Notes: a model not told the origin generated them from the sequence alone. A stretch of 56,626 bases of DNA from Alphaproteobacteria bacterium (GCA_021324545.1 JAJPIX010000035.1:1-56626); one strand, 5' to 3'. Numbered from the stretch's first letter, positions 42,975 through 52,553 are shown. Program-made: numbers and translations.

Positions 42975-44042
42975 CTAGCGGCAGCCGGCGTCCTTGCGCG
43001 CGGCCGCGGCCTGGCCCGAGATGTTCTTCGAGGCGTTCGGGTATTTGCTGGCGAGCGCGGCAAGAGCGGTGCAACCTTCCTGCTTCTGATTCATTGCGAT
43101 CAGCGACTGGCCAAGCCGGAGCATGCTTTCAGGCGCCCTTGCGCTGGCCGGAAAACGCTTGATCTCTTCCGCAAATGTACGCGCGGCCGTGGGATAATCC
43201 TTCTGCACGAACGCGATGTCACCAACCCAGTAGATCGCCTGCGGCGTCAGGGGGTCCTTGGGATTGGCGTCGGCAAATGCGCGAAACGCGCTGCGCGCCT
43301 GGTCATACTGGGCCTTGGCAAGCAAATCCATCGCGGCGTTGAAACTGCCGTTCGCATCGCCGCCCGATCCACTGGACGGCGGAAGCGAAGCCTGCTGGCG
43401 TCCGGCGGCATTGGCTTCGGCCGGCGTCAGCGAACCGAGCACGCCCGGGGGCGGCGCCAGATGCGCCGGCCCTTCGGCACCACCCGCCGGTTCGCCGGAC
43501 GGCATCGCTGCCGCACCCTGATCCGGCGCGGACTGCTGGTTGCCGCCCGGATTGCAGGGAAGCGCCGGCTGATCCCCGGCCCCCGCAGACAATTGTTGTC
43601 CCGCCATGCTGCAGAGCTTGTAGTCGAAATCCTTCTGCATGCGATCCATGCGCGTGTTGAGCTGGTCGATGCGATGCTGGAGCTGCTCGATCTGGCCGGT
43701 CAGCTGCTGCAGCGATTGCTCGAGTTCACCCACGCGCTGGTTCAGCTGGGTGATCGAAGCATCCTGCGCCTGTTCGCGCTGCTGTTCTTCTTCATCCGGA
43801 CCGAAGAGCCCGGCAACCTGGATGCCCAGCCGGCGCTGATCGGCCCGGACTTGCGATTGCAGCGCGCGCGCCCGTATTTCGGCGGCGCTCAGCCTGTAAA
43901 CGAGATTCTGGCCGGCGGCCCCTCCGCCCTGATCGGCGAGCACGCCATTGCCGACGATCAGCAGCCCGGCCAACGCGCCGCCGGCGGCGGCAAAACGCAG
44001 CGCCTTCTGCATACGTGTGTTCGTTTCACGCATTTGAGCCAT
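42975..44042 (-). CDS. cpoB: Tol-Pal-associated protein CpoB (YbgF)
   Basis: 355 residues. A signal peptide ('ALRFAAAGGALAGLLIVGNGVLA') is followed by a coiled coil (residues 85-130, 'QLNQRVGELEQSLQQLTGQIEQLQHRIDQLNTRM'), a Pro/Ala/Gly-rich linker with three cysteines in the region, and TPR repeats from about 235 ('AQYDQARSAFRAFADANPKDPLTPQAIYWVGD'). CpoB links outer-membrane constriction with cell-wall synthesis. A second ATG at 44012 would also give a good signal peptide. It follows pal after a terminator. Confidence 0.9.
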   Translation of the reverse strand: MAQMRETNTRMQKALRFAAAGGALAGLLIVGNGVLADQGGGAAGQNLVYRLSAAEIRARALQSQVRADQRRLGIQVAGLFGPDEEEQQREQAQDASITQLNQRVGELEQSLQQLTGQIEQLQHRIDQLNTRMDRMQKDFDYKLCSMAGQQLSAGAGDQPALPCNPGGNQQSAPDQGAAAMPSGEPAGGAEGPAHLAPPPGVLGSLTPAEANAAGRQQASLPPSSGSGGDANGSFNAAMDLLAKAQYDQARSAFRAFADANPKDPLTPQAIYWVGDIAFVQKDYPTAARTFAEEIKRFPASARAPESMLRLGQSLIAMNQKQEGCTALAALASKYPNASKNISGQAAAARKDAGCR

Positions 44043-44117
44043 CCGTTAGCTGAAATCGCCTCCGCCAAAACCTTGAAAAGCAAATGACTTTGCCCAAATT
44101 GAGGCCGGCCCGAAATG

Positions 44118-44148
44118 AAAAAGGCGCCTCCGGGAAGGGAAGCGCCTT
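44118..44148 (-). terminator. Intrinsic terminator after pal
   Basis: On the minus strand an 11-bp stem (AAGGCGCTTCC with GGAGGCGCCTT, one G-T pair) and loop CTTCCC is followed by TTTTT. It lies 20 bp past the pal stop and 75 bp before cpoB. Confidence 0.8.
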
Positions 44149-44167
44149 CTTCGGCTGACAGGCGGCC

Positions 44168-44674
44168 CTATGACGAAGGACCGCCGGTTACCACGGTGAC
44201 GCCGCGGCGATTTTGCGCCCAGCATTCCTCGGTCGACTCCGTGCAGATCGGACGCTCCTTGCCGTAGGAAATCGTATCGATGCGCGCAGGCGACACGCCG
44301 TTCGCCACCAGCACCTGCTTGACGGCGTTGGCCCGGCGCGCGCCGAGCGCGAGATTGTACTCGCGCGTGCCGCGCTCGTCGCAATGGCCTTCGACGGTGA
44401 CATGCACGCCGGGATATTTCTGCAGCCACGCAGCCTGGCGCTGCAGCGTGTTCTGGTCTTCCGGCTGAATGTCGTAGCGGTCGTAGGCAAAATGCACGGT
44501 ATCGCCGACATTGACACGCAGGTCCTCCTCGCTGCCCGGAACGACGTTGGAGGTCGTCATGGGCGCCGAAGGCCCGGGCGGCGCTTCGCTGGCCGCGGGC
44601 GGCTTGGATTCACATGCGGCGAGCAGAAGCGCCGCGCAGACGGCGGAAAGCTTGAGGGCGGTCGAGTATCTCAT
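44168..44674 (-). CDS. pal: Peptidoglycan-associated lipoprotein Pal
   Basis: 168 residues from the ATG at 44674. The lipobox 'LLLAAC' gives C21 as the lipidated residue. The OmpA-like peptidoglycan-binding domain starts near residue 55: 'VHFAYDRYDIQPED', 'VTVEGHCDERGTREYNLALGARRANAVKQVL', 'ISYGKERPICTESTEECWAQNRRGV'. Pal anchors the outer membrane to the wall and works with TolB. Confidence 0.96.
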   Translation of the reverse strand: MRYSTALKLSAVCAALLLAACESKPPAASEAPPGPSAPMTTSNVVPGSEEDLRVNVGDTVHFAYDRYDIQPEDQNTLQRQAAWLQKYPGVHVTVEGHCDERGTREYNLALGARRANAVKQVLVANGVSPARIDTISYGKERPICTESTEECWAQNRRGVTVVTGGPSS

Positions 44675-44808
44675 GAACACAACTCCATCTCGGCAATAAG
44701 CTCCTGGTGCGGCGGAGCCATGCCATAACTCTCTGGGGGCGTGCACCGGTTCCATAAACCACTGGCGATTGCCGTGGAAAAGCGGCGGAAAATACTAAGA
44801 GCCACCTC

Positions 44809-46119
44809 CTACTGGATCAAGGGCGACCAGGCCGGGTCTGACGCCGCACCGGGCGTCAACACGCGCTGTTCGTTGCGTCCGGTGATGTCCACCGACCATA
44901 TCTGCGCGCCGCGGCCGTTGCGTTCGCTGCGCGTGAACATCAGCACGCGGCCGTTGGGCGCCCAGGTGGGGCCCTCGTCCTCCCAGCCGTCCGTGATGAC
45001 ACGCTCGCCCGAGCCGTCGGGGTGCATGACACAGATGCGGAAGGCGCCGCCATCCTGTTTGGTAAATGCGATGAGATCGCCGCGCGGGCTCCAGACAGGC
45101 GTGCCGTTCTTGCCGCCGCCAAAGCTGATGCGATGCTGGTTGGAGCCGTCGGCATTCATCACATAAACCTGCTGGCTGCCGCCGCGGTCGGATTCAAAGG
45201 TGATTTGCGTCCCGTCGGGCGAATAGGACGGCGAGGTATCGATCGCCGGGTCGGCCGTGAGCCGGGATACGCTGCGGGTGCGCAGATCCATCACATAGAT
45301 GTCGGAATTGCCGCCCTGTTCCAGGCTCATGACCACCTTGTTGCCGTCGGGCGAAAAGCGCGGGCTGAACGTCATGTTGGGAAAGTTGCCCAGCATCTCC
45401 TGCCGCCCGGTTTCCAGATCGAAGAGATAAACGCGCGGACGGTTTTCCGCGTATGACATGTAGGCGATCATCTGCGCGGTGGGATTGAAGCGCGGCGTCA
45501 GCACGAGATAGCTGCCGTTCGTGAGGAACTGCGGATTGGCGCCGTCTTCATCCATGATCGCAAGCCGCTTGATGCGATGCGTGGCCGGGCCGGACTCCGA
45601 AATGAAGACGATGCGGGTATCGAAATAGCCCTTTTCGCCCGTGATCCGTTGATAAATGGCATCGGAGATCATGTGCGCGATGCGCCGCCAGTTTTCCGGG
45701 GTCGTGGAATATTGCTGGCCCAGCATCTGGTTTTCGCCGAACACGTCCCACAGGCGGAAATCCACGCGCAACCGGCCATCCGGCTGATTGGCGGCCGATG
45801 CCGTTACCAGCGCCTGCGCGTTGATCACGCGCCAGTTCGCAAAATTCGGCGGGACGTTCACGTCCCTGATCTGGTCGACAAAAGATTTCGGATCGAGCGC
45901 CTTGAACAGGCCCGAACGGTTGAGGTCGGCCCGCACAACGCCCGCAATCTGCGCGCCCACCGGGCCGCCGAGAAAATCGGGAATGGCGATCGGCAGCGGC
46001 TGCACCACGCCCTGATTGACGTCGACATGCAGCTGGGCGCTCGCGGGCGCGGCAAAGGCCAGAGCGGCCAATGCGGCGGCAGCGAAAACCAGCGCGCGTG
46101 AAACCGCAGATTTCATCAT
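44809..46119 (-). CDS. tolB: Tol-Pal system protein TolB
   Basis: 436 residues starting MMK (two ATGs in a row). Signal peptide ends at 'APASA' (about residue 28). The N-terminal D1 domain ('[12 protein letters not shown]') precedes a beta-propeller with WD-like '[25 protein letters not shown]' and '[16 protein letters not shown]' repeats. It is the periplasmic partner of Pal. 134 bp lie between it and pal; 11 bp separate it from tolA. Confidence 0.96.
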   Translation of the reverse strand: MMKSAVSRALVFAAAALAALAFAAPASAQLHVDVNQGVVQPLPIAIPDFLGGPVGAQIAGVVRADLNRSGLFKALDPKSFVDQIRDVNVPPNFANWRVINAQALVTASAANQPDGRLRVDFRLWDVFGENQMLGQQYSTTPENWRRIAHMISDAIYQRITGEKGYFDTRIVFISESGPATHRIKRLAIMDEDGANPQFLTNGSYLVLTPRFNPTAQMIAYMSYAENRPRVYLFDLETGRQEMLGNFPNMTFSPRFSPDGNKVVMSLEQGGNSDIYVMDLRTRSVSRLTADPAIDTSPSYSPDGTQITFESDRGGSQQVYVMNADGSNQHRISFGGGKNGTPVWSPRGDLIAFTKQDGGAFRICVMHPDGSGERVITDGWEDEGPTWAPNGRVLMFTRSERNGRGAQIWSVDITGRNEQRVLTPGAASDPAWSPLIQ

Positions 46120-46130
46120 TCGTCTCTCCA

Positions 46131-47000
46131 TTAATCTGCGCCAAGCATCTTGCGCGGATCGAATGTCACCGTGATATCCCGCCATAATGAATACCTGTCC
46201 GCGGGCAACTTGTACGGCGCGCAGACAAAGATCGCCCGCTTGGCCGCATCGGCCGCCGCACGCATGAACGGATTGGACGCGACGGCAGCGGCGGAGTCTG
46301 CCGTCAATTGTGGCGGCTGTGCGACGCTTCCGTCCGGATTGAGAAAAACTTCCATTTCCACGATGAGCTGCTCGGGATGGGGGGCGCCGACCGGCGCCGT
46401 CCAGCATTGGGAAATCTGGTTCCGCAGCGCATCCACCAGGTCCATCGTCATGGCGTTCATCTGCCCGATGCCCTTAACCGTGCGCGTGCCCGGCTTGGCA
46501 TTGGAGGTCGTGGCCGGGGCGGATGTGAGCTTGTTCAGCAGCGCCGCGAATTGATCCGATTTCGGCTTTTGCGGTTTCGCGGGCGCGGGCTGCTGCTGCG
46601 GCTTCAATTGCGGAACCGGCGTGGGTTCGGGCGGCTTCAGGGCAGGTTCGGAAGGCGACTCGTCGGGCGCGGGCTCCGCCTGATCCTCCTGCTGCGGAAT
46701 AACCGGCGTCTGAACATCCAGCGGGTGCGCCTGAGCTTCGACGGGTTCCGGCCTGATTTGCGGCGCGGGCCGCGCGGTCGGGGCAATGTTGGTTTTTTCC
46801 CCGATGGTAATGAGATCGACCGGGATGCTGGGCGGCGACTCGTCGGAAATGTCGAGCGAATGCGTGAAGGTAAAGAACGTCGCGGCGATCAGTCCGCCGT
46901 GCAGCAACAGGGAGCCCGCCCAGGCCAGCGGCGAGCGGCGGTCGCCCGCGCGGCTTGCGAGCGAGATCCTACTTCTTTTCCGGGCGAGGCTTTGCGACAT
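46131..47000 (-). CDS. tolA: Tol-Pal system protein TolA
   Basis: 289 residues. One N-terminal membrane helix ('[22 protein letters not shown]', about 29-50), a long Pro/Glu/Gln-rich stretch (70-160) and a C-terminal domain with '[35 protein letters not shown]'. The middle is Pro-rich, not the Ala/Lys helix of E. coli TolA, as is common in Alphaproteobacteria. It spans the periplasm and couples TolQR energy to Pal. Overlaps tolR by 32 bp. Confidence 0.92.
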   Translation of the reverse strand: MSQSLARKRSRISLASRAGDRRSPLAWAGSLLLHGGLIAATFFTFTHSLDISDESPPSIPVDLITIGEKTNIAPTARPAPQIRPEPVEAQAHPLDVQTPVIPQQEDQAEPAPDESPSEPALKPPEPTPVPQLKPQQQPAPAKPQKPKSDQFAALLNKLTSAPATTSNAKPGTRTVKGIGQMNAMTMDLVDALRNQISQCWTAPVGAPHPEQLIVEMEVFLNPDGSVAQPPQLTADSAAAVASNPFMRAAADAAKRAIFVCAPYKLPADRYSLWRDITVTFDPRKMLGAD

Positions 47001-47415
47001 CGGTCACAAGTCCGATATGCGTGAAACCGGCGGAGCTGATCAGCGCCATCACCTGCATCACGCGGCCGTAATCCACGGACCTGTCGCCGCGGACGAAAAT
47101 GCGCTGATCGTAGCCGTTGGCGGCAATGGCCGTGAGCTTCGGCACAAGCTCGTCTTCGGAAACGACCGTGTTCTGAAGATAGATGCGGCCGTTCCGCCTG
47201 ATCGTCACCGACAGCGGTTCACGATCCTGGCCGAGCGCCTGCGCGCGCGTCTTCGGCAGATCGACGGGCACGCCCACGGTGAGCAGGGGCGCCGTCACCA
47301 TGAACACGATCAGGAGCACGAGCATCACATCCACAAAAGGCGTGACGTTGATTTCCGCCATGGGGCGGATGCGGCCCCTTCGCCCGGACTCGATTCGCCT
47401 GATCCCAGCAGCCAT
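46969..47415 (-). CDS. tolR: Tol-Pal system protein TolR
   Basis: 148 residues, ExbD/TolR family. 'MAEINVTPFVDVMLVLLIVFMVTAPLL' contains the single helix and the proton-path Asp; 'VPVDLPKTRAQAL' and 'VFVRGDRSVDYGRVM-like' 'IFVRGDRSVDYGRVMQVMALI' follow. The ATG shares one base with the tolQ stop. Works with TolQ as a proton-driven motor. Confidence 0.95.
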   Translation of the reverse strand: MAAGIRRIESGRRGRIRPMAEINVTPFVDVMLVLLIVFMVTAPLLTVGVPVDLPKTRAQALGQDREPLSVTIRRNGRIYLQNTVVSEDELVPKLTAIAANGYDQRIFVRGDRSVDYGRVMQVMALISSAGFTHIGLVTDVAKPRPEKK

Positions 47416-48296
47416 CAGCGCACCTTGTCGTCGAGCTGGCGGGACAGAATGGCGGAAAATTCGTCGGCAAAGGCTTCGAGCCGCGTGCCGTAACGATTAA
47501 TTTCGTTGATGAACTTGTTGTAGAAAATCACCGCCGGAATGGCCGCAAGCAGCCCCATGGCGGTGGCGAACAGGGCTTCGGCAATGCCGGGCGCCACCAC
47601 GGCGAGCGTGGTGTCATGGCGGGCGGCGATGGCCGAAAACGAATTCATGATGCCCCAAACGGTGCCGAACAGACCTACAAACGGCGCAGTGGCGCCGACG
47701 GTTGCAAGAAAGCCGAGCTGACGCTCCAGTCCGTCGGTTTCGCGCGTGATTGTTACCGTCATCGCCTTGTCGATGCGGTCCTTGACGCCGGGCAGCATGG
47801 ATTCGCGCGGCGCCTGCCCGCCTTCGAAGGCGCGGCGCCACTCGCGCAGGCCCGAAACGAACACCGCCGCCAGCGGATGTTCGGGCCGCGCAAACTGCTG
47901 ATAGAGCTCGTCCAGCGAAAGGCCCGACCAGAAAATCTTTTCGAACTTGTCGGCGCGGCGGCGGATGGAGCCGAGCGCGAGCCATTTGTTGATGATGATC
48001 GTCCACGACCACAGCGATGCCAGCAGCAGAAGAATGAGCACGGTTTTGACCAGCGGATCGGCGCGCATGAAGAGCGGCACAACCGAAATGCTGGTGGCGT
48101 CGGGCGCGGCTTCGCCGCCGGTCTGCTGCACATCCACATTGGTTGTGGGCGCGGAGAGAGGCTGCGTGTCGGCAACCGGGCTTGTGGGGGCGGCGCGCGG
48201 CGTGCGTTGCGCAAGCGCGGTATCCGCGAGCCCCGCCGTTCCCATGGATATGACCACGGCCGAGATGATCGCGGCTGCGAAACGCTTCAGGGACAT
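47415..48296 (-). CDS. tolQ: Tol-Pal system protein TolQ with N-terminal extension
   Basis: 293 residues from the ATG at 48296. The core (from about residue 80) has three helices: 'VKTVLILLLLASLWSWTIIIN', 'LGFLATVGATAPFVGLFGTVWGIMNSF' and 'GIAEALFATAMGLLAAIPAVIFYNKFI', as in TolQ/ExbB. TolQ of E. coli is 230 residues; here about 65 extra residues precede the core: a signal-peptide-like start ('FAAAIISAVVISMGTAGLADTALA') and a Pro/Thr/Ala linker. The extension is more like that of ExbB proteins. The gene's place before tolR decides the name. Confidence 0.92.
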   Translation of the reverse strand: MSLKRFAAAIISAVVISMGTAGLADTALAQRTPRAAPTSPVADTQPLSAPTTNVDVQQTGGEAAPDATSISVVPLFMRADPLVKTVLILLLLASLWSWTIIINKWLALGSIRRRADKFEKIFWSGLSLDELYQQFARPEHPLAAVFVSGLREWRRAFEGGQAPRESMLPGVKDRIDKAMTVTITRETDGLERQLGFLATVGATAPFVGLFGTVWGIMNSFSAIAARHDTTLAVVAPGIAEALFATAMGLLAAIPAVIFYNKFINEINRYGTRLEAFADEFSAILSRQLDDKVR

Positions 48297-48403
48297 GAAA
48301 ACCTCTTGAGCCGAAAGCGCCTTGCGCGCGGCCTGGAACGCATCGTGGGTTATAGCCTTGCGCAAAAACTCATTGAAAGGTGGCCGAATTTTGACGCCAA
48401 TCG

Positions 48404-48862
48404 TTAAGTGTCTGTTTCGACGAGATAAGGCGCAAGTTTTGCCCGCACGGATTCGGGAATGCGCCGGGGCTTGCCCGACAGCGTGATGATGCAGGCTTCC
48501 ACGCGGCCGTGGGTGAGCAGCGCGCCGCCGGAATAGATTTTCTGGTCCGCCGACATGCGCGCGCCGGATATGGCGGTGCAGGCGGTGTGGACCTCCAGCA
48601 TGTCGTCGAGGCGGGCGGCGCGGTGGAATTCAAGCGAGAGCTTGCGCAAGGCCCAGGCTGTCGGTTCCGCATCATCGAGCCTTGCCAGCGGGATGCCGGC
48701 GGCGCGAAAGAACTCCGAACGGCCGCGTTCCATGAAGCGCAGATAGTTGGCGTGATAGACCACGCCGGAAAGATCGGTGTCCTCGTAATAAATGCGCACC
48801 GGCAGGACATGGACCCTGCCGCGAAACCAGCCTGGCGGATTTTCCCGGTCCGTCACTGACAT
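48404..48862 (-). CDS. ybgC: Acyl-CoA thioesterase YbgC
   Basis: 152 residues, hotdog fold. 'VRIYYEDTDLSGVVYHANYLRFMERGRSEFF' is the 4-hydroxybenzoyl-CoA thioesterase/YbgC signature with catalytic D30. 'SADQKIYSGGALLTHGRVEACIIT' ends the fold. It is the usual first gene next to tolQ; substrate in the cell is not settled. 107 bp separate it from tolQ. Confidence 0.94.
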   Translation of the reverse strand: MSVTDRENPPGWFRGRVHVLPVRIYYEDTDLSGVVYHANYLRFMERGRSEFFRAAGIPLARLDDAEPTAWALRKLSLEFHRAARLDDMLEVHTACTAISGARMSADQKIYSGGALLTHGRVEACIITLSGKPRRIPESVRAKLAPYLVETDT

Positions 48863-49068
48863 TTCCGGCCCTTCGGGCAGGGCGGCTTTGCCGCGGGCGC
48901 GGGCGGAAGCGCGTTGACCATGAACGGCTGGCTGGCCGGCGGCGGCGGCGGGGATGGCGCGTCGAGAAAATCCTTCATCGCCACGCCGAAATCGCCCCAG
49001 AAGTTGAAGGTGACAAGCGTGAGCCCGACGGCGAACGCAAGGATCAGAACATGCCAGACGATCCGCAT
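48853..49068 (-). CDS. Small one-helix protein between ruvB and ybgC
   Basis: 71 residues from the ATG at 49068: one hydrophobic helix ('VWHVLILAFAVGLTLVTFNFWG', about 4-25), then a Pro-rich tail 'SPPPPPASQPFM' and a Cys near each of the last residues ('PPCPKGRKC'). It starts 7 bp after the ruvB stop and overlaps the ybgC start by 10 bp, so it is well embedded in the operon. Unnamed; likely an inner-membrane protein. Confidence 0.7.
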   Translation of the reverse strand: MRIVWHVLILAFAVGLTLVTFNFWGDFGVAMKDFLDAPSPPPPPASQPFMVNALPPAPAAKPPCPKGRKCQ

Positions 49069-49075
49069 AGGGATT

Positions 49076-50122
49076 TCAGCTTTCTTCCCCTTCGGCGAAC
49101 AATCCGAACTGCGCGGGGCTTTCCGGTGGCACGGGCAAACCCAGATGCGCGAAGGCCGCCGGCGCCAGCATGCGGCCGCGGGGCGTGCGCTGCACAAAAC
49201 CCTGCTGCAGCAGGAACGGTTCCACGGTTTCCTCGATCGCATCGCGCGCTTCGCCAAGCGCGGCCGCGATGGTTTCGATCCCGACCGGGCCGCCGCCAAA
49301 GCTTTCCGCAATCAGCCTGAGATACCGCCTGTCGAAGGCATCCAGGCCGCGGACATCCACCTCCAGCCGCGTCAGCGCCGCATCGGCCGTCTTTGCATCG
49401 ATCCTGGCGTGGCCGGCAACGGAGGCAAAATCGCGCACGCGCTTGAGCAGGCGGCCGGCGATGCGCGGCGTGCCGCGGGCGCGGGAGGCGATCTCTCTTG
49501 CGCCGTCGGCTGCGAGATCAAGCCCGAGCACGCGCGCGCCGCGTTCCACGATGGCGAGCAATTCCTCCGCCGAATAGAAGTTGAGGCGGATGGGGATGCC
49601 GAACCGGTCGCGCAGCGGCGTGGTGATGAGTCCAGCGCGCGTGGTGGCGCCGATCAGGGTGAAGGGCTTGAGCTCGATCTTCACGGTGCGCGCCGACGGC
49701 CCTTCGCCGATGATGATGTCGAGCTCGAAATCCTCCATGGCCGGATAAAGGATTTCCTCCACGGCCGGGTTGAGCCGGTGGATCTCGTCGATGAACAGCA
49801 CGTCGTTCTCATCGAGATTGGTGAGGATGGCGGCCAGATCGCCCGCCTTCGCCAGCACCGGGCCGGAGGTGGAGCGGAAATTCACGCCCAGCTCGCGCGC
49901 CACGATCTGGGCGAGCGTGGTTTTGCCAAGGCCCGGCGGACCGGAGAGCAGGACATGATCGAGCGGTTCTTTCCGCTTCTTTGCCGCCGCGATGAAGACG
50001 GACAGATTCTCGCAAGCCTGCTTCTGGCCCACGAATTCGGCCAGCCGCTTCGGGCGCAGCGAGGTTTCCAGCGCGTCTTCTTCGCTGCGGTCTGGCGCGA
50101 CAAGGCGTTCGGGTGTGGCCAT
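49076..50122 (-). CDS. ruvB: Holliday junction branch migration motor RuvB
   Basis: 348 residues. AAA ATPase with Walker A GPPGLGKT (61-68), Walker B '[26 protein letters not shown]', sensor '[20 protein letters not shown]' and the C-terminal winged helix ending '[17 protein letters not shown]'. Drives branch migration with RuvA. Its ATG directly abuts the ruvA stop. Confidence 0.97.
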   Translation of the reverse strand: MATPERLVAPDRSEEDALETSLRPKRLAEFVGQKQACENLSVFIAAAKKRKEPLDHVLLSGPPGLGKTTLAQIVARELGVNFRSTSGPVLAKAGDLAAILTNLDENDVLFIDEIHRLNPAVEEILYPAMEDFELDIIIGEGPSARTVKIELKPFTLIGATTRAGLITTPLRDRFGIPIRLNFYSAEELLAIVERGARVLGLDLAADGAREIASRARGTPRIAGRLLKRVRDFASVAGHARIDAKTADAALTRLEVDVRGLDAFDRRYLRLIAESFGGGPVGIETIAAALGEARDAIEETVEPFLLQQGFVQRTPRGRMLAPAAFAHLGLPVPPESPAQFGLFAEGEES

Positions 50123-50722
50123 CTAGCGTCCCATGCTCCGCAGGCTTTCCCGGATCAGCACATCGGTGGCCGCATTGCCCATGTCGCGCGCGGCGCGCGC
50201 CACAGCCTCTGCCGCATGGCTTTGAGAATAGCCGAGCTTGACGAGGGCCGCGACGGCATCGGCTTCGGGCCCGCGCGGGGCAAAGGGGACAACCGTGCCG
50301 TCTTCGCCGCTTCGCAGCATCATGGCCGGCGCCTTATCCTTCAGCTCGGTGACGATGCGCAGCGCAAGCTTGGGGCCGACGCCTTGCGCCCTGCCCACCG
50401 TGGCCTTGTCGGAAAGCGCGATCGCCTTTTGCAATTCGTTGGGCGAAAGCGCGGAGAGCACATTGAGCGCCACGCGCGCGCCCACATTCTGCACCGTTTG
50501 CAGCAGCCGGAACCATTCGCGTTCTTCGGCGGTGGAGAAACCATAGAGCCGGATGGCGTCTTCGCCGACCTTCGTTTCGATCATGAGCGAAACATTGGCG
50601 CCGGCCGCAAGCCGCGAGAGCGTGGAGGACGGGCAATGCACCAGATAGCCCACGCCGTTCACATCGAGGATGATGTGGTCTTCGCCGATGTGATCGACCG
50701 TTCCGGTGAGCTTGCCGATCAT
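50123..50722 (-). CDS. ruvA: Holliday junction DNA-binding protein RuvA
   Basis: 199 residues from the ATG at 50722. '[31 protein letters not shown]' is the family start; two helix-hairpin-helix units ('[19 protein letters not shown]', '[19 protein letters not shown]') and the C-terminal RuvB-binding domain follow. The frame continues upstream as a shadow of ruvC. Overlaps ruvC by 4 bp. Confidence 0.97.
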   Translation of the reverse strand: MIGKLTGTVDHIGEDHIILDVNGVGYLVHCPSSTLSRLAAGANVSLMIETKVGEDAIRLYGFSTAEEREWFRLLQTVQNVGARVALNVLSALSPNELQKAIALSDKATVGRAQGVGPKLALRIVTELKDKAPAMMLRSGEDGTVVPFAPRGPEADAVAALVKLGYSQSHAAEAVARAARDMGNAATDVLIRESLRSMGR

Positions 50723-51231
50723 GCGAGGGCTTCCAGGATTCTTGCGCGCGTGCCGGCGAAGTGCGCATGGGCGATGGCGCAAGCCAGCGCATCGGCCGCA
50801 TCGGCGGCGGTGAGCCGCGCGGTCGGCAGAAGCCGCCGCACCATCAGAAGCACCTGATCCTTGTCGGCATGGCCGGTGCCGGCCACCGATTTCTTGATGT
50901 GGTTGGGCGCATATTCGGCGATGTCGAGGCCCGCCTGCGCGGCGGCCAGAAGGGCAACGGCGCGCGCATGACCAAGCTTGAGCGCAGCCTGCGGATCCTT
51001 GGCCACAAAGGCCTGCTCCACCGCGATGGCCGAGGGCCGCACGTCCGCGATCACGGCGCAAAGGGCGGCATGCAGCGCGAACAGCCGCGCGCCCAGACCC
51101 GCTTTCGGATTGCTGGTGAGGACCCCATGCGCCACATGCGACAGCCGCGAGCCGGAAATTTCGATGGCGCCCCAGCCCATGCGGGCAAGGCCGGGATCAA
51201 GGCCCAGGATGCGAATCGCGGAGGCGACCAT
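50719..51231 (-). CDS. ruvC: Crossover junction endonuclease RuvC
   Basis: 170 residues, RNase H fold. Acidic residues are in '[14 protein letters not shown]' (D12), '[25 protein letters not shown]' and the final '[18 protein letters not shown]'. Cuts Holliday junctions held by RuvAB. First gene of ruvCAB; yebC lies upstream after 37 bp. Confidence 0.97.
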   Translation of the reverse strand: MVASAIRILGLDPGLARMGWGAIEISGSRLSHVAHGVLTSNPKAGLGARLFALHAALCAVIADVRPSAIAVEQAFVAKDPQAALKLGHARAVALLAAAQAGLDIAEYAPNHIKKSVAGTGHADKDQVLLMVRRLLPTARLTAADAADALACAIAHAHFAGTRARILEALA

Positions 51232-51268
51232 GCCACCTTGTACCGCTTCCGTTCGCGGCGCGCGACCC

Positions 51269-52015
51269 TTAAGCGGCCAGCTTGGCCATCAGGGCATCGG
51301 ACAATTCGTAATTGCCATAGACGTTCTGCACATCGTCATGGTCGTCCAGCGCCTCGAGCAGCTTGACCAGCGATTCGCCGGCGTCATCGGGCACGGGGAC
51401 GGTGTTCTGCGGCCGCCATTCGATTTTGGCCGACTGCGGCTCGCCAAGCCTTGCTTCCAGCGCATCGCGCACCGCGCCGTAATTTTCCAGGCTGACGATG
51501 AATTCATGGGTTTCATCGCCCGAGACGCATTCATCGGCGCCGGCTTCGATGGCCGCTTCCAGCATGGCGTCGTCGCTGCCTTTGGATTTGGGATAGGCGA
51601 TCACGCCCACGCGGTTGAAATTGAACGCCACCGAATTGGGCTCGCCCAGCGCGCCGCCGAATTTGGAGAAGAGCGAGCGCACATCGCCGCCGGTGCGGTT
51701 GCGGTTGTCGGTCTGTGCTTCCACGATCAGCGCAACCCCGCCGGGGCCATAGCCTTCGTAGCGCACTTCCTCGATGTTCTCGGAGCCCGCGCCGGTGGCC
51801 TTGTCGATGGCGCGCTGGATGTTGTCCTTGGGCATGGACTGCGCCTTGGCGGCGATGATGGCCGCGCGCAGGCGCGGATTGTGGGCGGGGTCGGGCATGC
51901 CGAGCTTGGCCGCCACGGTGATTTCGCGCGCGAGCTTGGAAAAGAGCTTGGAGCGGATGGCATCCACCCGGCCCTTGCGGTGCATGATGTTCTTGAACTG
52001 ACTGTGGCCGGCCAT
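51269..52015 (-). CDS. yebC: YebC/PmpR-family protein
   Basis: 248 residues from the ATG at 52015, the family start '[32 protein letters not shown]'. '[30 protein letters not shown]' and '[23 protein letters not shown]' are family signatures. Members act as DNA-binding regulators or, as shown for some, in relieving ribosome stalling. It is the usual neighbour of ruvC. Confidence 0.95.
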   Translation of the reverse strand: MAGHSQFKNIMHRKGRVDAIRSKLFSKLAREITVAAKLGMPDPAHNPRLRAAIIAAKAQSMPKDNIQRAIDKATGAGSENIEEVRYEGYGPGGVALIVEAQTDNRNRTGGDVRSLFSKFGGALGEPNSVAFNFNRVGVIAYPKSKGSDDAMLEAAIEAGADECVSGDETHEFIVSLENYGAVRDALEARLGEPQSAKIEWRPQNTVPVPDDAGESLVKLLEALDDHDDVQNVYGNYELSDALMAKLAA

Positions 52016-52111
52016 GCGCGCTTCACATTGCAAAACGAGGCGGTGAGATAGCGGGGGATGCAGGGCCGTTTCAAGGCCGCTTGCGGTTTGCGCGCGCCGC
52101 GCATGCAGAAA

Positions 52112-52150
52112 GGGCCTTGCCTTGCGAGGGGGCGCCCGCAAGGAAGGCCC
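52112..52150 (-). terminator. Long hairpin with short T-run on the minus strand
   Basis: Arms GGGCCTTGCCTTGCG and CGCAAGGAAGGCCC pair over 14 bp with one bulged base; the loop is AGGGGGCGCC. On the minus strand it is followed by TTTCT. No minus-strand gene lies directly upstream that it could end, so it may be a yebC leader structure or a left-over terminator. Confidence 0.4.
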
Positions 52151-52408
52151 AACTGATCGTTCCGCAAGCTCCCAAGGCCGCCGCCGAAGACCCGCTTCAG
52201 GGGCCGATGACGGACGCCTTTGCCCGGCGCCACGGCGAGCGCAAGATCCGGACAATTCGCCTTTCGATCTCCGCGCGCGCTTCGACCATCGTCAAGGGAG
52301 CGCGGGCGGCGGGAAACCAGGCCCGGTTCGCGAGGGCGCCCGCAAGCCGCGCCCATTCGCCTGTATGTTCATGCAGTGTCGGTCAGCTTGGCATCGTTTG
52401 GGCCTGTC

Positions 52409-52430
52409 CTTTCAGCGTTTCACCTGAAAG
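52409..52430. promoter_or_regulatory. Inverted repeat upstream of the R-M gene
   Basis: Perfect 7-bp arms CTTTCAG and CTGAAAG with 8 bp between, about 125 bp before the gene start and next to an AT-rich stretch. Could be an operator or control-protein box for the R-M gene; no controller gene is visible. Confidence 0.4.
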
Positions 52431-52553
52431 AACATATAGCGAACAATGAATAGGATTTCAAGGGCTATCGAAGGAATATTTGTGACAAATTGTCGCCGGG
52501 CGGTGCCCCGGCGCAGGTTGATCGCCGCATGATTCTAAGTTCACCTCATCCGA

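Larger units (their letters stand above)
52016..52553. other. Gene-free 538-bp gap with inverted repeats, before the R-M gene
   Basis: No frame in either direction has a credible start, ribosome site or family motif. It holds a long imperfect hairpin (52112-52150), a second similar motif near 52335-52350 (GCGAGGG then CGCCCGCAAG, one base shorter in the run of G), an inverted repeat (52409-52430) and an AT-richer stretch from 52430 on that should contain the promoter of the next gene. Confidence 0.6.

Noticed and set aside
48914-50857. Open frame of 647 residues on the plus strand
   Set aside because: Antisense to ruvB and ruvA; composition typical of a shadow frame.
52081-52449. Open frame of 122 residues in the gap before the R-M gene
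   Set aside because: Runs through the long hairpin, lacks a ribosome site and has no recognisable family; base pattern is not gene-like.
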